Shown here: positions 34,022-45,530 of the stretch, in pieces
Position numbering within the stretch: the stretch's first letter is position 1
Layout of the letters: each line of letters begins with the position of its first letter
Assembly: GCA_021014325.1 (NCBI GenBank)
Contig: CM037472.1
Span: 35,860,234-35,924,233 of the forward strand
Length of the DNA stretch: 64,000 bases
Direction of reading: 5' to 3'
Source: Plazaster borealis
Lineage: Eukaryota; Echinodermata; Asteroidea; Forcipulatida; Labidiasteridae
The notes under the pieces: generated by a model
Database searches by the model: none
What the model was told of the DNA's origin: nothing
Seen by the model: the letters and a program-made list of their open reading frames with translations, nothing else
Program-made: the position numbers and the translations under genes

Positions 34022-34993
34022 ATGTATGAATGGTTTAATATCATTCCAATTGTACAAGGAACTGTTGGAATTGTTCTCAATACTGTAGCTTGGCTGGTCA
34101 TCCTTCGCACCAAAAGCCTTCATAATATGACAAACTACTTGCTGGCATATCTTGCTGTTGTTGATAGCATATTTTGCTGTTACTTAATTTTGATCAATGC
34201 CACAAGTCAGACCCAGCTACCAGAGAGTTTCATTGGTAGAGAGATCTATTGTCGGATTGTCGGGAGTGGCTTTATAGGGATGTTAACACTCTACTCTTCA
34301 AGTTATGGTCTGTGTCTGGTGACCTATGAACGATATATAGGAATAGTGCATCCACTGCACTATCCCAGAATGACGTCTGCTAAAAAAATTAGCTTGATCA
34401 TTTTAATAGCATTAGGAATGTCATTTCTATTTTTAAGCCCACTCTTTTTTAAAATGAATGCTAACAATGATACCAGCAGGCTTGACTGTACACAGACTGA
34501 ATCATTTGACACCATGGTGGATGTAACACATGTGCTCTTCTTTCTATTTGGCTACCTGATGCCCATCCTTTTTATGAGTTGGGTTTACTACAAGATCCAA
34601 GGCACTCTCAAGAGAAGCGCTCAACAACTCCAGCAACAGAATGTACAACGAGCAGCCCTTGAGCTTTTAGAGGCAAGACAGAATGTGATCAACACGCTTA
34701 GGATTGTCATTGGTGCAGTGGTTGTTCTGTGGACACCAGCAATTTTGTTGATGATCATCTGCTTACCAGTACTTCCACCGACAGAATGGTGCTCAACCAG
34801 TTCTTATTTCACATTGTATGTAATATTAGATTCCATATACTTCATGAACCCTGTGATCAATCCCATCATTTACGTTTTCAGATACAAGAAGTTTCAGAAA
34901 GGTCTTCAAGACATGCTGTGTTGTTGCATTGGTCGACCTCTAAGGCCAAACCAGATTGTTGTTCAGATCACTATGAATGAACGAAACGTATAA
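34022..34993 (+). CDS. Rhodopsin-class (class A) G-protein-coupled receptor, intronless
   Basis: A 323-residue seven-helix receptor of the plasma membrane; ligand unknown. Landmarks: N20 in TM1, LAVVD (D48) in TM2, C77 at the top of TM3 paired with C156 in ECL2, E103-R104-Y105 at the end of TM3, P181 in TM5, W237-T-P239 in TM6, N280-P281-I-I-Y284 in TM7, then helix 8 with C300-C302 as likely palmitoylation sites. TM4 lacks the usual Trp, and Leu replaces Cys of the CWxP switch. The N-terminus before TM1 is only about six residues and has no glycosylation site. ATG 34022 is the first in-frame Met. The intronless form and the tandem duplicate fit lineage-specific echinoderm receptor expansions, known in sea urchin. 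It sits beside repeat arrays yet shows no frame damage. Confidence 0.93.
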   Translation: MYEWFNIIPIVQGTVGIVLNTVAWLVILRTKSLHNMTNYLLAYLAVVDSIFCCYLILINATSQTQLPESFIGREIYCRIVGSGFIGMLTLYSSSYGLCLVTYERYIGIVHPLHYPRMTSAKKISLIILIALGMSFLFLSPLFFKMNANNDTSRLDCTQTESFDTMVDVTHVLFFLFGYLMPILFMSWVYYKIQGTLKRSAQQLQQQNVQRAALELLEARQNVINTLRIVIGAVVVLWTPAILLMIICLPVLPPTEWCSTSSYFTLYVILDSIYFMNPVINPIIYVFRYKKFQKGLQDMLCCCIGRPLRPNQIVVQITMNERNV

Positions 34994-35887
34994 GACGAAC
35001 ACTAGGAGCGCTCAATCACATGACTTGAATTTTATAACCAGAATTATCATTTCTTTCATCATGATGATACTGACTATTGTGTTCAGTGTGCGTTCATTTT
35101 AACGTTATAAAAATGTAATTGACATGACAATCAAAGCTCTTTTACTGAGCAGCAATTATTGTTCTCTATAGGGAGTCATTACTTCTAAACTTTAAATAAG
35201 ATGTTAATCAATGATAACAATAGTAAGAGGTTGAAACTTGTTAAAAATATTTAGCCTTTTTCATAGGTGTCTCGTGTACAAAGATTCAGTTAATTTACTG
35301 GAAGTGCCTTGCAAACTATTCCAATAACTTTTCAGCAGCTTCATGAATCAGGCAGTGCAGGGACTAGAGGGTTAAAAACAATCAGGAATCACATTGAAAT
35401 AGGAATGCCATTATTCTGACTGACAGATCCATTTCCTCTTATGAAATAAAACCATCTGTCAGAAGAACAGCAAAGTCTGCACTAATTAAGTTCACTTGGA
35501 GTTTCTTTTCTTTTTAAAACATTTCTTTCGAGAAACAATCGTACATGTATGTCACGTAATCGGCATCATAATTTTGTTCATGAGGTGATGCAAGGGACAT
35601 TTTAATTTGTATCCATCTACAACTGACATTGATCCTCATAAAACAACCTGAACTATGACTGACAAGAATTAAGCTCATTAGCTCTACATTGATTTATTAC
35701 TCTTTCTAGAAAACATTAGCTGCTATTAGATAAAGAGAAAATGGAACAGTATTTCAATTTGTAGAAAGTTCATTTCATTGTAAACAAACAGTAACAAAAT
35801 ATTATTTTCAAATTTATCTCTAGTTTGTTCCCATGCTGTATGCGAACTGTACACCCCTAACCTAAACATATACCTCCATACATAGCA

Positions 35888-36040
35888 TTCAGGTTGGCTA
35901 GTGGTTCATTCTTCCCTGCCTTTCACCTCTGTGGACCTCGGTTCGAATCCTGGGCCGAAGCCTTGCATGTAGATTGGGTTTTCAGTCAATACCTGAATGC
36001 GTGGGTTTTCCCCATCTGGGATTTTTCTCCCACATCTAAA
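35888..36040 (+). mobile_element. tRNA-headed SINE (family 2)
   Basis: Second copy within the duplication: GTTGGCTAGTGGTTCATTCT, B-box CGGTTCGAATCCTGG and TGTAGATTGGGTTTTCAGTC. It retains CACCTCTGTGGACCT, which is missing from the copy at 30971. Confidence 0.75.
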
Positions 36041-36159
36041 ACTGACATTTTTCATCATCTTCTCTACACAGGTATCTTTAGACCTTCAGGTTACAGCGCT
36101 AGTCACTTTTAAGGGTCCCTTGGTTTCATTACCAGAAAGATATAATAAGAAGAGAAACA

Positions 36160-37075
36160 ACAAATTCAGTTTTTGTGACTTCACAAAATCGAAGTGTTCG
36201 TGTTGCTGATCCTTGAATTGAGTTTTATTCTGCATGACCTTATGGTCCATGTCTCAGGATTAAAGATTTAAGGTTGTTTTCTTCAACTTCCGGTTTGAAC
36301 CGGAAGAGCGGGTTTAATTTGGGTCATATCTGTGTAATGTTTGTTCAGTTTATGAAGAACTTTCTGATGATGTATAGATCCAATGTTCAGGAGTTATGAT
36401 TTTTTCAAATATTGCACTTTGATTTAATATTATTTGACACCTGATGACGTCATCATGACATCATTGTTCAGGTGCCGTCTTTATTTTGAGATTCAAATGA
36501 CCGATGAGTTTGAAGGTTCAGTTAAGTTTAATTTCAAAGCTATGAGTTTGTGAATAGTTGATGAGGGTGTTTGGTTTACAGCTGGCAATTTGTGGATGGT
36601 CAATATACAAGGTAACAGCGATGTTGAATGCATTCATACGTTGTACATGCACACTAAACTTGGGTGTACATGAGTTACTACACCATTATGTTATCAATGT
36701 GGGTCAAGACGCTTTAAAGTCCGGTTTCGACCAGAAGTAAAGGTCAAAATGTTATAAATTCTTTGCAAAAGTTTGAGTTGGCTCAAACCTAGTGCAAGCA
36801 AATTTGATAAAATGATTTTTAGTTCTTGAGATGTGTATTTGTTCATTTTTTGATAACCGTTCCGATAATGTAAAAATCCAACATGTGGTTCAGGAGATTT
36901 GATTTTTTTCAAATATTAAACTTTGATTTAATGTTATTATGACGTCATCAAGTTTGTGTTGTCTTGATGTTGAGGTTCAATTGTCTGATGAGTTTCAATG
37001 TTCAATTCAATTTCAATATTGAGTTATGCTGTAGAGAAGAGAGTTCCATGGAAGAAGAAGATGAAGAAGACTAGA
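36160..37075 (+). repeat. Composite repeat unit U5
   Basis: Parallels U4 step by step: start near GTTTTTGTGACTTCAC, module at 36287, CTGATGACGTCATCATGAC at 36440, and end GAAGAAGAAGATGAAGAAG. Confidence 0.75.
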
Positions 37076-38256
37076 AATTCAATTTTCGTGACATCACAAA
37101 AACAAGGTGATCGAGAGTGATGTCATGAAATTATGAGTGAATGAATTGGTGTCAACATTTTACTTTATCAATCCATTGTCTGGTTCAGGAGTTAGATTTT
37201 TTCCATAATATAAATTCAACTTCCGATTTGAACTGGAAGTCAAGGTCAAATGGGTTCACACTTTGTGCAGCGTTCGTTAACTTTTTGAAGACCTTAACAA
37301 TGATGTATAGATTTCAAAAAACAATGTCTGGTTAAGGAGTTATGATTAATTAAAATATTAAACTTCAACTTCCGATTTGAACCGGAAGTCACAATTTTAT
37401 GTAGCGCTTGTTGAGATATTAAAGACCTTTCTAATGATGTAAAGGTTATAAAATGCATTTTGTGGTACATGACTTATGATTTTTTCAAGTAATACATTTC
37501 ATCTGCCGGTTTGAACTGAAAGTCAAGGTCAAATGGGGTCACATTCCGTGTTTATTTTCCTAAGTTGTTGAATACTTTCCAAATGATGTATAGATTATAA
37601 AAACCCAACGTGTGGTTTAGAAGTTATGGCTTTTGAAACATTAAATTTCATCTTCCGGTTTCAACCGGAAGTAAAGGTCAATTGGGGTCACATTCTTTAT
37701 ATCGTTTGTTAAGTTGTTACATACTTTCCCAATAATGTACAGATTGTAAAAATCGAATGTTTTGTTCAGAAGTTATGATTTTTTTAAATATTCAATTTCA
37801 ACTTCCGGTTTGAACCGGAATTCATCAAACGGGGTCACACTTTGTGTAGCGCGTGTTTAGTTTATTAAGACTTTTCAGATGATGTATGGATTGTAAATAT
37901 CCAATGTGTGGTTCAGGAATTTTGACATTTTCAAATATTGAATTTTTCAAATATTTGGGTGACTGTGCAATATACAAAGAAACAACGCAGGGGCGGATCC
38001 AGGATTTTCCAAACGGGGGGGGGCGTGAAAATATACCAAGCAGCAAAATGATAAATGAAGTTTGTTGCGCCTGCGTAACACAAAGCCCTAACGGCATGAG
38101 TTGGGAGTCATTGAATCGGCCATCCTGTGTAGTTATGCTACAAGCAAGACTTATTCATGGACAAAACAAAGTGTTGGTGGATACAAACGATATGATAGAG
38201 ACATGTTTAGTAATTAACCACAAAGATATCTTTGTAAATTAAGTTTTCATATACAT

Positions 38257-38899
38257 CGTCACGCGTACCACGAAGTGACCTATCTTGTTCACAGCCCCCA
38301 AAAACGTGTTTCGAAAAAATCGCGATTGAAGTTGCACTGTTTTTCAAACTGCTGTTTCGGAGTCTGCTGACTATTTTAACTCAATTTTTCAAGACAAAAG
38401 GCAAGCTGAATACTTTATTCGTACATAGCTGCCAGTGTGTTTTCATTACTGCAACTATTTTGATTTATAGTAATTAATTCCTAAACACATATGTCACTTC
38501 GTGAAAATAAAAAAACGAGTTTTACCCGCAGCGCGCTGTGTACAAAAACATTGCATGGGGAGACCTATCGCGATAGGTCACTTCGTGAAAATACTGCGCT
38601 TCCAGATAGGTCACTTCGTGAAAATGTAAATGATACACACGCGCGCCGAACTCTGCCGTAGCGCTTTGTATATCATTGGTAAAGTGGCGCGTCGAGATAG
38701 GTCACTTCGTGAAATACAAAACGGCAAATCTAGTGATCGCCGTTTTTACTAATTAGTGTAATTTTGAAACTATGACGTATTAGGCATTGAAAATTGCTGA
38801 AAATGTTAACAGTAATGAATATATTAATAATTTGAACAAACCCGATTTGCAAAAAACTATACTTTTTTTCAGATAGGTCACTTCGTGGTACGCGTGACG
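38257..38899. mobile_element. TIR element nested in the hAT, with internal iterated 16-mer
   Basis: Perfect 29-bp ends beginning CGTCACGCGTACCACGAAGT and their complement at 38871-38899; ACAT on both sides (38253-38256, 38900-38903). The word ATAGGTCACTTCGTG recurs inside at about 38575, 38606 and 38697, with a variant at 38492. Confidence 0.9.
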
Positions 38900-39034
38900 A
38901 CATGTACTTGAGGATTAGAGTGTAACAAAAGTTTGTTCGTTTACTGACTTAATGGGCGCTCATTGGGTTTAGGAAGTGCATCCGGCGGGGGTGTTTTCTG
39001 CTGTAAGCGTCGATGATGGCATTATAGTTAAGAT

Positions 39035-39425
39035 TTAAGTCCTGTTGTGGACAAACGCCAACAGGAGTCCGTTGAGACGATCTTGCTGCATGGTAGACCT
39101 CATCACTGTCTTAACAATTTTCATGGCTGAATTCGCCCTCTCCACCCCTGCACTCGTTACTGGAATGACCAGCAAGAGGTATAATATGCGATGTATGTTT
39201 GGGAACATCAGTCGTGGAGTCAGCGCTAGGGTTGCCTGTAGACTTCCTGGTTTGGAATGGCTGCATCTCCCTCCGCCAGGCTCTGCAAACTCTTGGGCAG
39301 CAACTTTAACCCGATCAGTGCCTGGGTTGTCAGGTCTGTGAACCTTGAGGCAAGTTGCTCCAAGAGCTCTTCTAGGAATGGCACGAAGACAGCTCGCCTC
39401 CAGTAGACCTCTGGACTGTCAGCTG
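39035..39425 (-). pseudogene. hAT transposase C-terminal fragment, frameshifted
   Basis: Read from 39425 downward, one frame gives PEVYWRRAVFVPFLEELLEQ and LASRFTDLTTQALIGLKLL. A second frame nearer 39150-39045 gives LLVIPVTSAGVERANSAMKI then VKTVMRSTMQQDRLNGLLL, the hAT dimerisation signature (PVTSA-x-ER, RSTM-Q-RLN-L). At least one frameshift and stops separate the two parts, so it is inactive. Confidence 0.85.
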
Positions 39426-40390
39426 GGACATTGATTCTTCGGTTTTGTCTCCCGCAACGTCTTGGTATAGCTAGAGGGGTGTACGTTTATTTCTTCCCTT
39501 CCCCATTTCTCCCTCCCCTTCTCTGTCTCTCCCTCTTTTTTTCTTTTCTCCCTCTTTTTAAAAATTTTTTTAAATGAAAAGGGGGGGCGTGCGCCCCCCA
39601 CGCCCCCCCTGGATCCGCGCCTGCAACGAGCGACGCCAAATGTATTCCTACATGTAGCTGTACAGTACATACACTAGCCTTCAACTGGAGCGTCTTGGAA
39701 CCAAGACGTTACACAATGTAAACCTAACTACACGTGCTACGTGCATGTACAGGTTCTGCGTGTGCGTAGGGCCTGCATGTGTTAATACACTATCGTCCGT
39801 TGTGCGTTGTCAACGTGAGTCAAGAGACACGTGCGCTTTAACCAACGATGGCTTTAATGTCCGGTTTTGACCAGATGTAAAGGTCAAAATGTTGTTATTT
39901 GTGTGCAAACGTTTGAGCAGGCCCAATCATCTATAACCTGATGCAAAAACTTTGATAAAAAATACGTGGTTTTTGAGATATGAATTTTGTGAAATTATCA
40001 ACTTCCGGTTTGAACCAGAAGTCAAGGTCAAATGTTGATGAACGTTGAACGACCTATCCGATGATGTATAGATTGAGTTATGATTTTTTAAAGATATAAA
40101 AATTTGATTCATTGTTATTGGCTGATGAGTTTCAATGTTCAATTCAATTTTAATCTTGAGTTATGCCCCAAAATTGATTTTCTTTTGAAAAACAAACAAA
40201 GGCAAACTTTGACCCTCCGGTACGACCGGAAGTAAAGGTCATACGATTTTGGCGTTAGTTTTGAAATGTTGCCCCAGTCTTGATCTATCTGATGCCCAAC
40301 GATGAACATCATAGCTTTCAAATTCAAGGACATACATCAAGTAACAAATGTCCATTTTTCAACTTTAAAAACATTTTAATTCGACACTTG

Positions 40391-40532
40391 CCGTCAATTT
40401 CACCAAACTCTCATAACTTAGGATTAATCTTAGGACTTAGGACGAGTCCCAGCCTTGCACTGTAACATGTAAACCTTAAGATTAATCCTAAGATAAGACG
40501 AGTTACTCGTCCTTACTAGCGTTTCGTGAAAT
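40391..40532. mobile_element. Short TIR element in unit U6
   Basis: GTCAATTTCACCAAACTC and GCGTTTCGTGAAATCGGC form the ends. AACTTAGGATTAATCTTAGG and CTTAAGATTAATCCTAAG are inner inverted repeats. Confidence 0.65.
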
Positions 40533-40654
40533 CGGCTGCTGATGACGTCATCATGACGTCATTAAAACTGTGCCGTCTTCATATTGAGGTTCAATTGGTT
40601 GATGAGTTTCAAGGTTTAATTCAGTTTCAGTTATGTTGTATAGAAGAGTTCTGG

Positions 40655-40785
40655 GGAAGAAGAAGAAGAAGAAGAAGAAGAAGAACGAACACCTAAACAG
40701 AACAAAAACAAAGAGGTGTTCGTGCTTGTATTGCACGAACACCTAACAAGGTGTTCGTGCCTGTATGCACGAACACCTAGAAATG
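40655..40785. repeat. GAA repeat and AGGTGTTCGTGC hairpins at the end of unit U6
   Basis: (GAA)n at 40657-40684 is followed by alternating CGAACACCT and AGGTGTTCG words that fold on each other. This is the same word that begins each composite unit. Confidence 0.75.
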
Positions 40786-41968
40786 AATTGAAAGGCAAAT
40801 TCCCGATTTCAAAATGTGTAAAGCGCTTCTGAAATGTCCTAGACCATAGTGTCATCACTGCTGGCCGAATAAAAATAAATGGGGCGAAAATGCACCAGTG
40901 GAGTACCGTACCTTAACATGCAAACATTTCCCGGGGTCCTTCTGTTGGCCCTGGACCCTTGTGGGTACCGGACCCCACGCTTCAAGCGGTTCTGCTCATC
41001 TTTGACAAGTACCGTATCCGCCACTGTACCATTATCTTGGATCGGCCAACTTTTTTCACACGTATGAACCGATTTTACCGACATTTCGTAAGTTGCGTGT
41101 GTAACTTTTGCTTGGGCTCACAAATTTTCTGAAGTTAGAAGTGAGTGAAGTGGCCTTAATTAGAAGGTGTTAAATATGATTTTTTTTTTTTTTTTTTTTT
41201 GGGGGGGGGGCGTATATGAAAGAAAAATGTACTTCGGCGCAAAAGCGCCGCCTGTCGCACAGCGACGCAGGGGGAAGTTGTTTTTTTTGGGGGGGGGGCG
41301 CGTCCGCTTTTGGGAGATCTTTTTTAGGGCGAGGGGGGGCGTCCGATCCGGGGTCCGGATTCGGGGTGGGTACTTCTGTACAAGTGGGGACTAGAGTGTA
41401 TCAGATCGAGTGTAGGAACATGGGGGGATGAAGCCGCTTATATCCAGAGCATGGCTAATATGATTAACGGCGCATATAAAAGGCAATTAGGACCGGCATC
41501 ACACGACTCGTTAAATAGCCGCTTTTTATTGGGTCTAAGCGCCATTGTGATAATAATTGGAGCAATCTAAAATTCCAAGACCCCTTTATATTGTCATCTA
41601 GGACAATCTTATAGCTCGCTTGTTTCATCCAATAGGAATTGTTTTTCTCGCGTCCGCACGTTTTCTGCAGATAAACAAGTCTTTTGTAAATCACGGTCCC
41701 GAAAGGTAATTTAATAAATTGGACAATTGAAATAAGAAACTGATTACTGGGGGTATAATGACGGTATAAGGGGGGTCTTTGAATTTTAAATTGGTGTTTC
41801 GCATAAATGAAATACAAATATCAGTGTTACACGGTACACTGTACCATTGTTATTAATCCAAAATTTTCCCTGCATTTGGAAGCATATACTGCATCAACTT
41901 TTAGACGATTTTAAAATCAGCTTTGAGTTCCAATTTTTGTTAACCCATATAGTTATAACCCACTGATT
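40786..41968. other. Low-complexity and unassigned repeat DNA
   Basis: T-run then G-run at 41180-41210; further G-rich tracts at 41289-41340. Glycine-rich frames here are composition artefacts. 41530-41900 is related to 48555-48715 and 49405-49500, so it is an unnamed dispersed repeat. Confidence 0.5.
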
Positions 41969-41999
41969 AATGTTTCACCCAACAGCACAATTAGCGCCA

Positions 42000-42355
42000 G
42001 TTGCAGTAAAAACCAACTGGGGAAACCCAAGCAATCAGGTAGGGACTGAAAACCGAATCTACATGATTGTGAGGCTCTATATACCATGCCCGATATGTGG
42101 CAGAGGGTGCCCCCAAGTATTCCCATTCTTTAACACGCCCTTTTCCCCTTCTACAGAAGTACCCCCCTAAAATCCTATAAAGAATTCCTGAAATTTCCAG
42201 AATACAGTGAAGACACAATTTGAGGGGAGGGATGAGGTACACCATGCCACATACAAGCACCAAATGTGACGCTCCGGTCAGAGGTGGGATTCGAACCGGA
42301 GTCTACAGGGGTGGAAGGCAGGGAAAGAAACCACTGAGCCAACCCGATCCTATGG
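42000..42355 (-). mobile_element. tRNA-headed SINE (family 2), reverse
   Basis: The reverse complement reads GGTTGGCTCAGTGGTTTC, then B-box CCGGTTCGAATCCCACC, and later GTAGATTCGGTTTTCAGTCC with GCTTGGGTTTCCCCAG. A further fragment in reverse lies at 61850-61900. Confidence 0.7.
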
Positions 42356-42606
42356 TACCTATTATTATACAGTGTACCGTGTAAAATTGATATTTCCATT
42401 TCAATCATGTGAAGGGTGGGTATTCAACGTTTCAACATGTTGGTATTCATCTTTTGTTTTTTGTTACACACCATTTTGTATTTATATTTATATATATTTT
42501 TATCATTACTTTTATGGGGATTGAAATTACGATGTAAACTACAAAATGTGAAAATGTGATTTGTAGGTCTGCTTGGCTAAAATGTGCTACTCGCGTGCTA
42601 ATTTAA

Positions 42607-42995
42607 AGGGATTGTATGCGTTTAATAATTGAAACAAACTGTTTGTTTCAATCGTATGTAATTGTAGATATATACCATAAAACTAACCTGTGAAAATTTA
42701 ATTTCAAAAGGTGGAAGCGTTTTTGAGATATTGCCGAAAATCTGGAGCGGTTATGTCCACGCAGGAAGAATAATCTGCAATTGGAATACACAATCTGAGA
42801 AACGTTTCTGTCAGTAATGCTTCTCAGATTCAAAATTTTGGGGATAAAAAGTAATATCTTTTTCCATAATCGCAGTAGTTCGAAGTGAAAAGTTTCTCAA
42901 AATGCATTATACTATCCAGAGCTGCTATACTTCTAAGCAAGTAAGTTTTTATTAGCATTTATTTTCAGAGACATTACCAAATGTATACATACCCT
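42607..42995 (-). mobile_element. TTAA-type MITE, family B
   Basis: TTAA 42603-42606, AGGGATTGTATGCG; end AATGTATACATACCCT, TTAA 42996-42999. The interior is the reverse complement of copies at 51268, 54728 and 60548. Confidence 0.85.
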
Positions 42996-42999
42996 TTAA

Positions 43000-44613
43000 G
43001 GTACTAATATTTACACTACAATGGCTTCAATAAGACAGGTTGGGTGAAGGAAAATATCGAACTAAATTAGCAAAACGAGGGAGGGTAGACACGTGACTCC
43101 TCAATTTGGGAAAGATTTGATAGAATTCTAATTAAATTTCACTTTTCTTCTTTAATTGGTAGATTCTACCCCACCTCACCATTACCTCCACTGATGAATC
43201 ACGTGAGAGGTCAAAGCTGTGGAACGAGTCTTAGCTCAAAATGAGAGGCGTCACCATGCTCAAGATCTTATGTCAATTAAAGAATATGTTTATTTGCAAT
43301 CATTTCCTTTTGATTTTCTAACTTCCTTATAACGTATATAACGTATATATATTTATCTTTTATAAATATCTTTTATATTTATCTTTTATTATATATAACT
43401 TATACCGGTAACCCTTCAAGTACCGATATTTGCTGTGGCCGCGGTCCAATTTCATGGATTTGCTTTAAGCAGAACATTGCTTAACAGTTTGCGGCTGAGC
43501 AGGATACCAGTCAGAGATGGTACATACATGTGATATGGTATTTTGGCTGATAACCTTATTCTGGTAAGCGTAATTTTGTAGTGCGTGCTCAGCTATACTT
43601 GTTGTGCTTAAGCAGCTCTATGAAATGTTTTTTGACTTCTATCATGAAATGTAGCAAATGTGGATCTATTTGCTGAATTATTTGAAGGCCACTTTCCATG
43701 TGTGTATGTGTAATGTATTTCAAAAGTATCCAAACGGTAAGAGAAACATTATTCTTCTCAATTAGAATAAATAAGACGCAGTGTGTTTGATTTGTTTTTT
43801 ATTAAATTAGCGATAAAAATACTCTGGCTTGGCGAATGACTGGTTCCTAAATTATTATATGCAAACAACGAATATTTAAATAAATAATTAAATAAACAAA
43901 TAATAATAAATTGTAACAAAAACATGCAGTTTGGTTCGGGCTATCACGACTAACAATCCATTCGAAGGAAGGGGCCAAGCCAATGAGGGAATTGCGTTGA
44001 AGCAAACAAAACTCAAGCGCATTAGTTTTTAAATCCTCTAATTTTTAAATTCTTTAATTTGGCAAAGGGCTGACGATTTTGCTATAAATTCGTTCAGAAG
44101 CGATACTTATTGCATCTGAATTACGCATAACGTAAACCGCGGGAACAAATTAATATGTTAGAACGGATACATCCTTTCGAATGGATCATTAATTCATTAA
44201 ACGGACTATTTACTACACCACCGTGCAAAGAAAGTATGAATCTGTTGGAAACCCCCCCTCCATTGTTTCGTACCGCTGTATAACCTAATGATTTCATGAG
44301 TGACACGAAATACCGAAGTGATATCAACCTAGTTAAGGGCAAAATGAATAGTCTTAGTTAACGGCAGGACTGATAAGGATATAAAACACAATTGTTTAAA
44401 GGAAAATCTATATCAATGAAAATTAGTGAAAACCGATAACTAATGGTGTGGAAAAGTCCAGACTCTTTTTATAGACATACATACATCAGAGGCAACCTTG
44501 TTTCATTAAATAGTGTGCAATACAACTCCAGAAAACTACATCAATCAAAGATTTAAACAATTACCAAAGATCTAAGGCATCAGTTGAAACAAATTCAAAG
44601 GGCTTTGACTTAA
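43000..44613. other. AT-rich spacer with one MITE remnant
   Basis: 43441-43628 is a GGGCCC-family MITE (GGATACCAGTCAGAGAT, GGTAAGCGTAA, GCAGCTCTATGAAATG). The rest holds TATA-rich simple sequence (43330-43400) and nothing else recognisable. Confidence 0.5.
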
Positions 44614-44998
44614 AGGCACTGGATACGTTTGGTAATTGTTAAAGACCAGTATTCTCACTTGGTGTATCCCAACATATGCATATACAAATAAAAACAAACC
44701 TGTGCAAATTTGGGCTCAACTGGTCATCGAAGTTGCAAGAAAATAATGAAAGAAAAAACACCCTTGTTGCACAAATTTGTGTGCTTTCAGATGCCTGAGA
44801 AAGGCTTCAGCCTGAAGTCTTTCTCAGATTCAAATATTCTAGTGAGAAATTACCTCTTTCTCAAAAACTACGTTACTTCAGACGAAGTCGTTTCTCACAA
44901 TGTTTTATACTATCAACAGCTTTCTGTTGCTCGTACAAGTAAGTGTGTATGCTAATATATTATATATTTTGAGTAATAACCAAACGTGTCCAGTGCCT
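44614..44998 (+). mobile_element. TTAA-type MITE, family A
   Basis: TTAA 44610-44613, AGGCACTGGATACGTTTGG; end AAACGTGTCCAGTGCCT, TTAA 44999-45002. It is the longest copy of the family and includes CCTGAGAAAGGCTTCAGC. Confidence 0.92.
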
Positions 44999-45383
44999 TT
45001 AAAGGCGTGTTAACTTGTGTAATTTTATGCTTGGGTTTGGAGTGTTGCAAATTTGAGACCCAGTTCTGTTTTCAGAAGAATGAGTGAAGTTGAATGAACG
45101 GTTAATATCAGCTAACAGGCACGTACACTCTTATTTGACCAGTGAATTCTAAACTGTTTCTTTGGACTATTAATGCTGATGGGATTCGACGGAGTACTCA
45201 TTTTCAAAATTGCAGTTGAGTGAGCCGGGTATTAAATTGAATGAGTCCTGTTGACTTTGGCCGGGAGAACTTATCACTTAATTCTCAATCTCGCAGTTTC
45301 TGACCCACTTGTTTAATATAGGTTTTAACACACACACACGCACACACGGGCAACCTTATGGATCGGGTTTGTAGGTCCTGAGC

Positions 45384-45530
45384 TCGATTTCACAAAGCAC
45401 TAAGATTCATCTTAAGAGTTGTCAATGTTGCCATATAGTGATTTGTATTGTGACATCAAACTTTGCGTAGCAATTAAGATTGATACACAGTAAAGACCAA
45501 TCTTAACTCTTTGTGAAATCGGCCCCTGCT
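45384..45530 (+). mobile_element. Intact 145-bp TIR element
   Basis: CGATTTCACAAAGCACTAAG and CTTAACTCTTTGTGAAATCG are the ends. It is the template for recognising the split copy at 9175-10255. Confidence 0.75.

Larger units (their letters stand above)
33185..37075 (+). repeat. Right copy of the tandem segmental duplication
   Basis: Matches 29363-32520 over the 5' flank, receptor, 3' flank, SINE and composite repeat unit. It contains the complete receptor and lacks the MITE of the left copy. Confidence 0.85.
37988..39623 (-). mobile_element. hAT-type transposon with 5-bp target duplication
   Basis: Ends CAGGGGCGGATCCAGGATTT and CCCCTGGATCCGCGCCTG; CAACG on both sides (37983-37987, 39624-39628). 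Contains a decayed transposase C-terminus on the minus strand. The empty site is visible in the sister unit near 25490. Confidence 0.85.
37076..40690 (+). repeat. Composite repeat unit U6, interrupted by a hAT element
   Basis: Starts TTTTCGTGACATCACAAAAA. Modules lie near 37216, 37369, 37504, 37656 and 37804, then at 40002 and 40225. With the insertion 37988-39623 plus one CAACG removed, the length is about 2.0 kb, as in U1, and the order of segments is the same. Confidence 0.75.

Noticed and set aside
41167..41431. Glycine-rich open frames
   Set aside because: Produced by T-runs and G-runs; no conserved residues.
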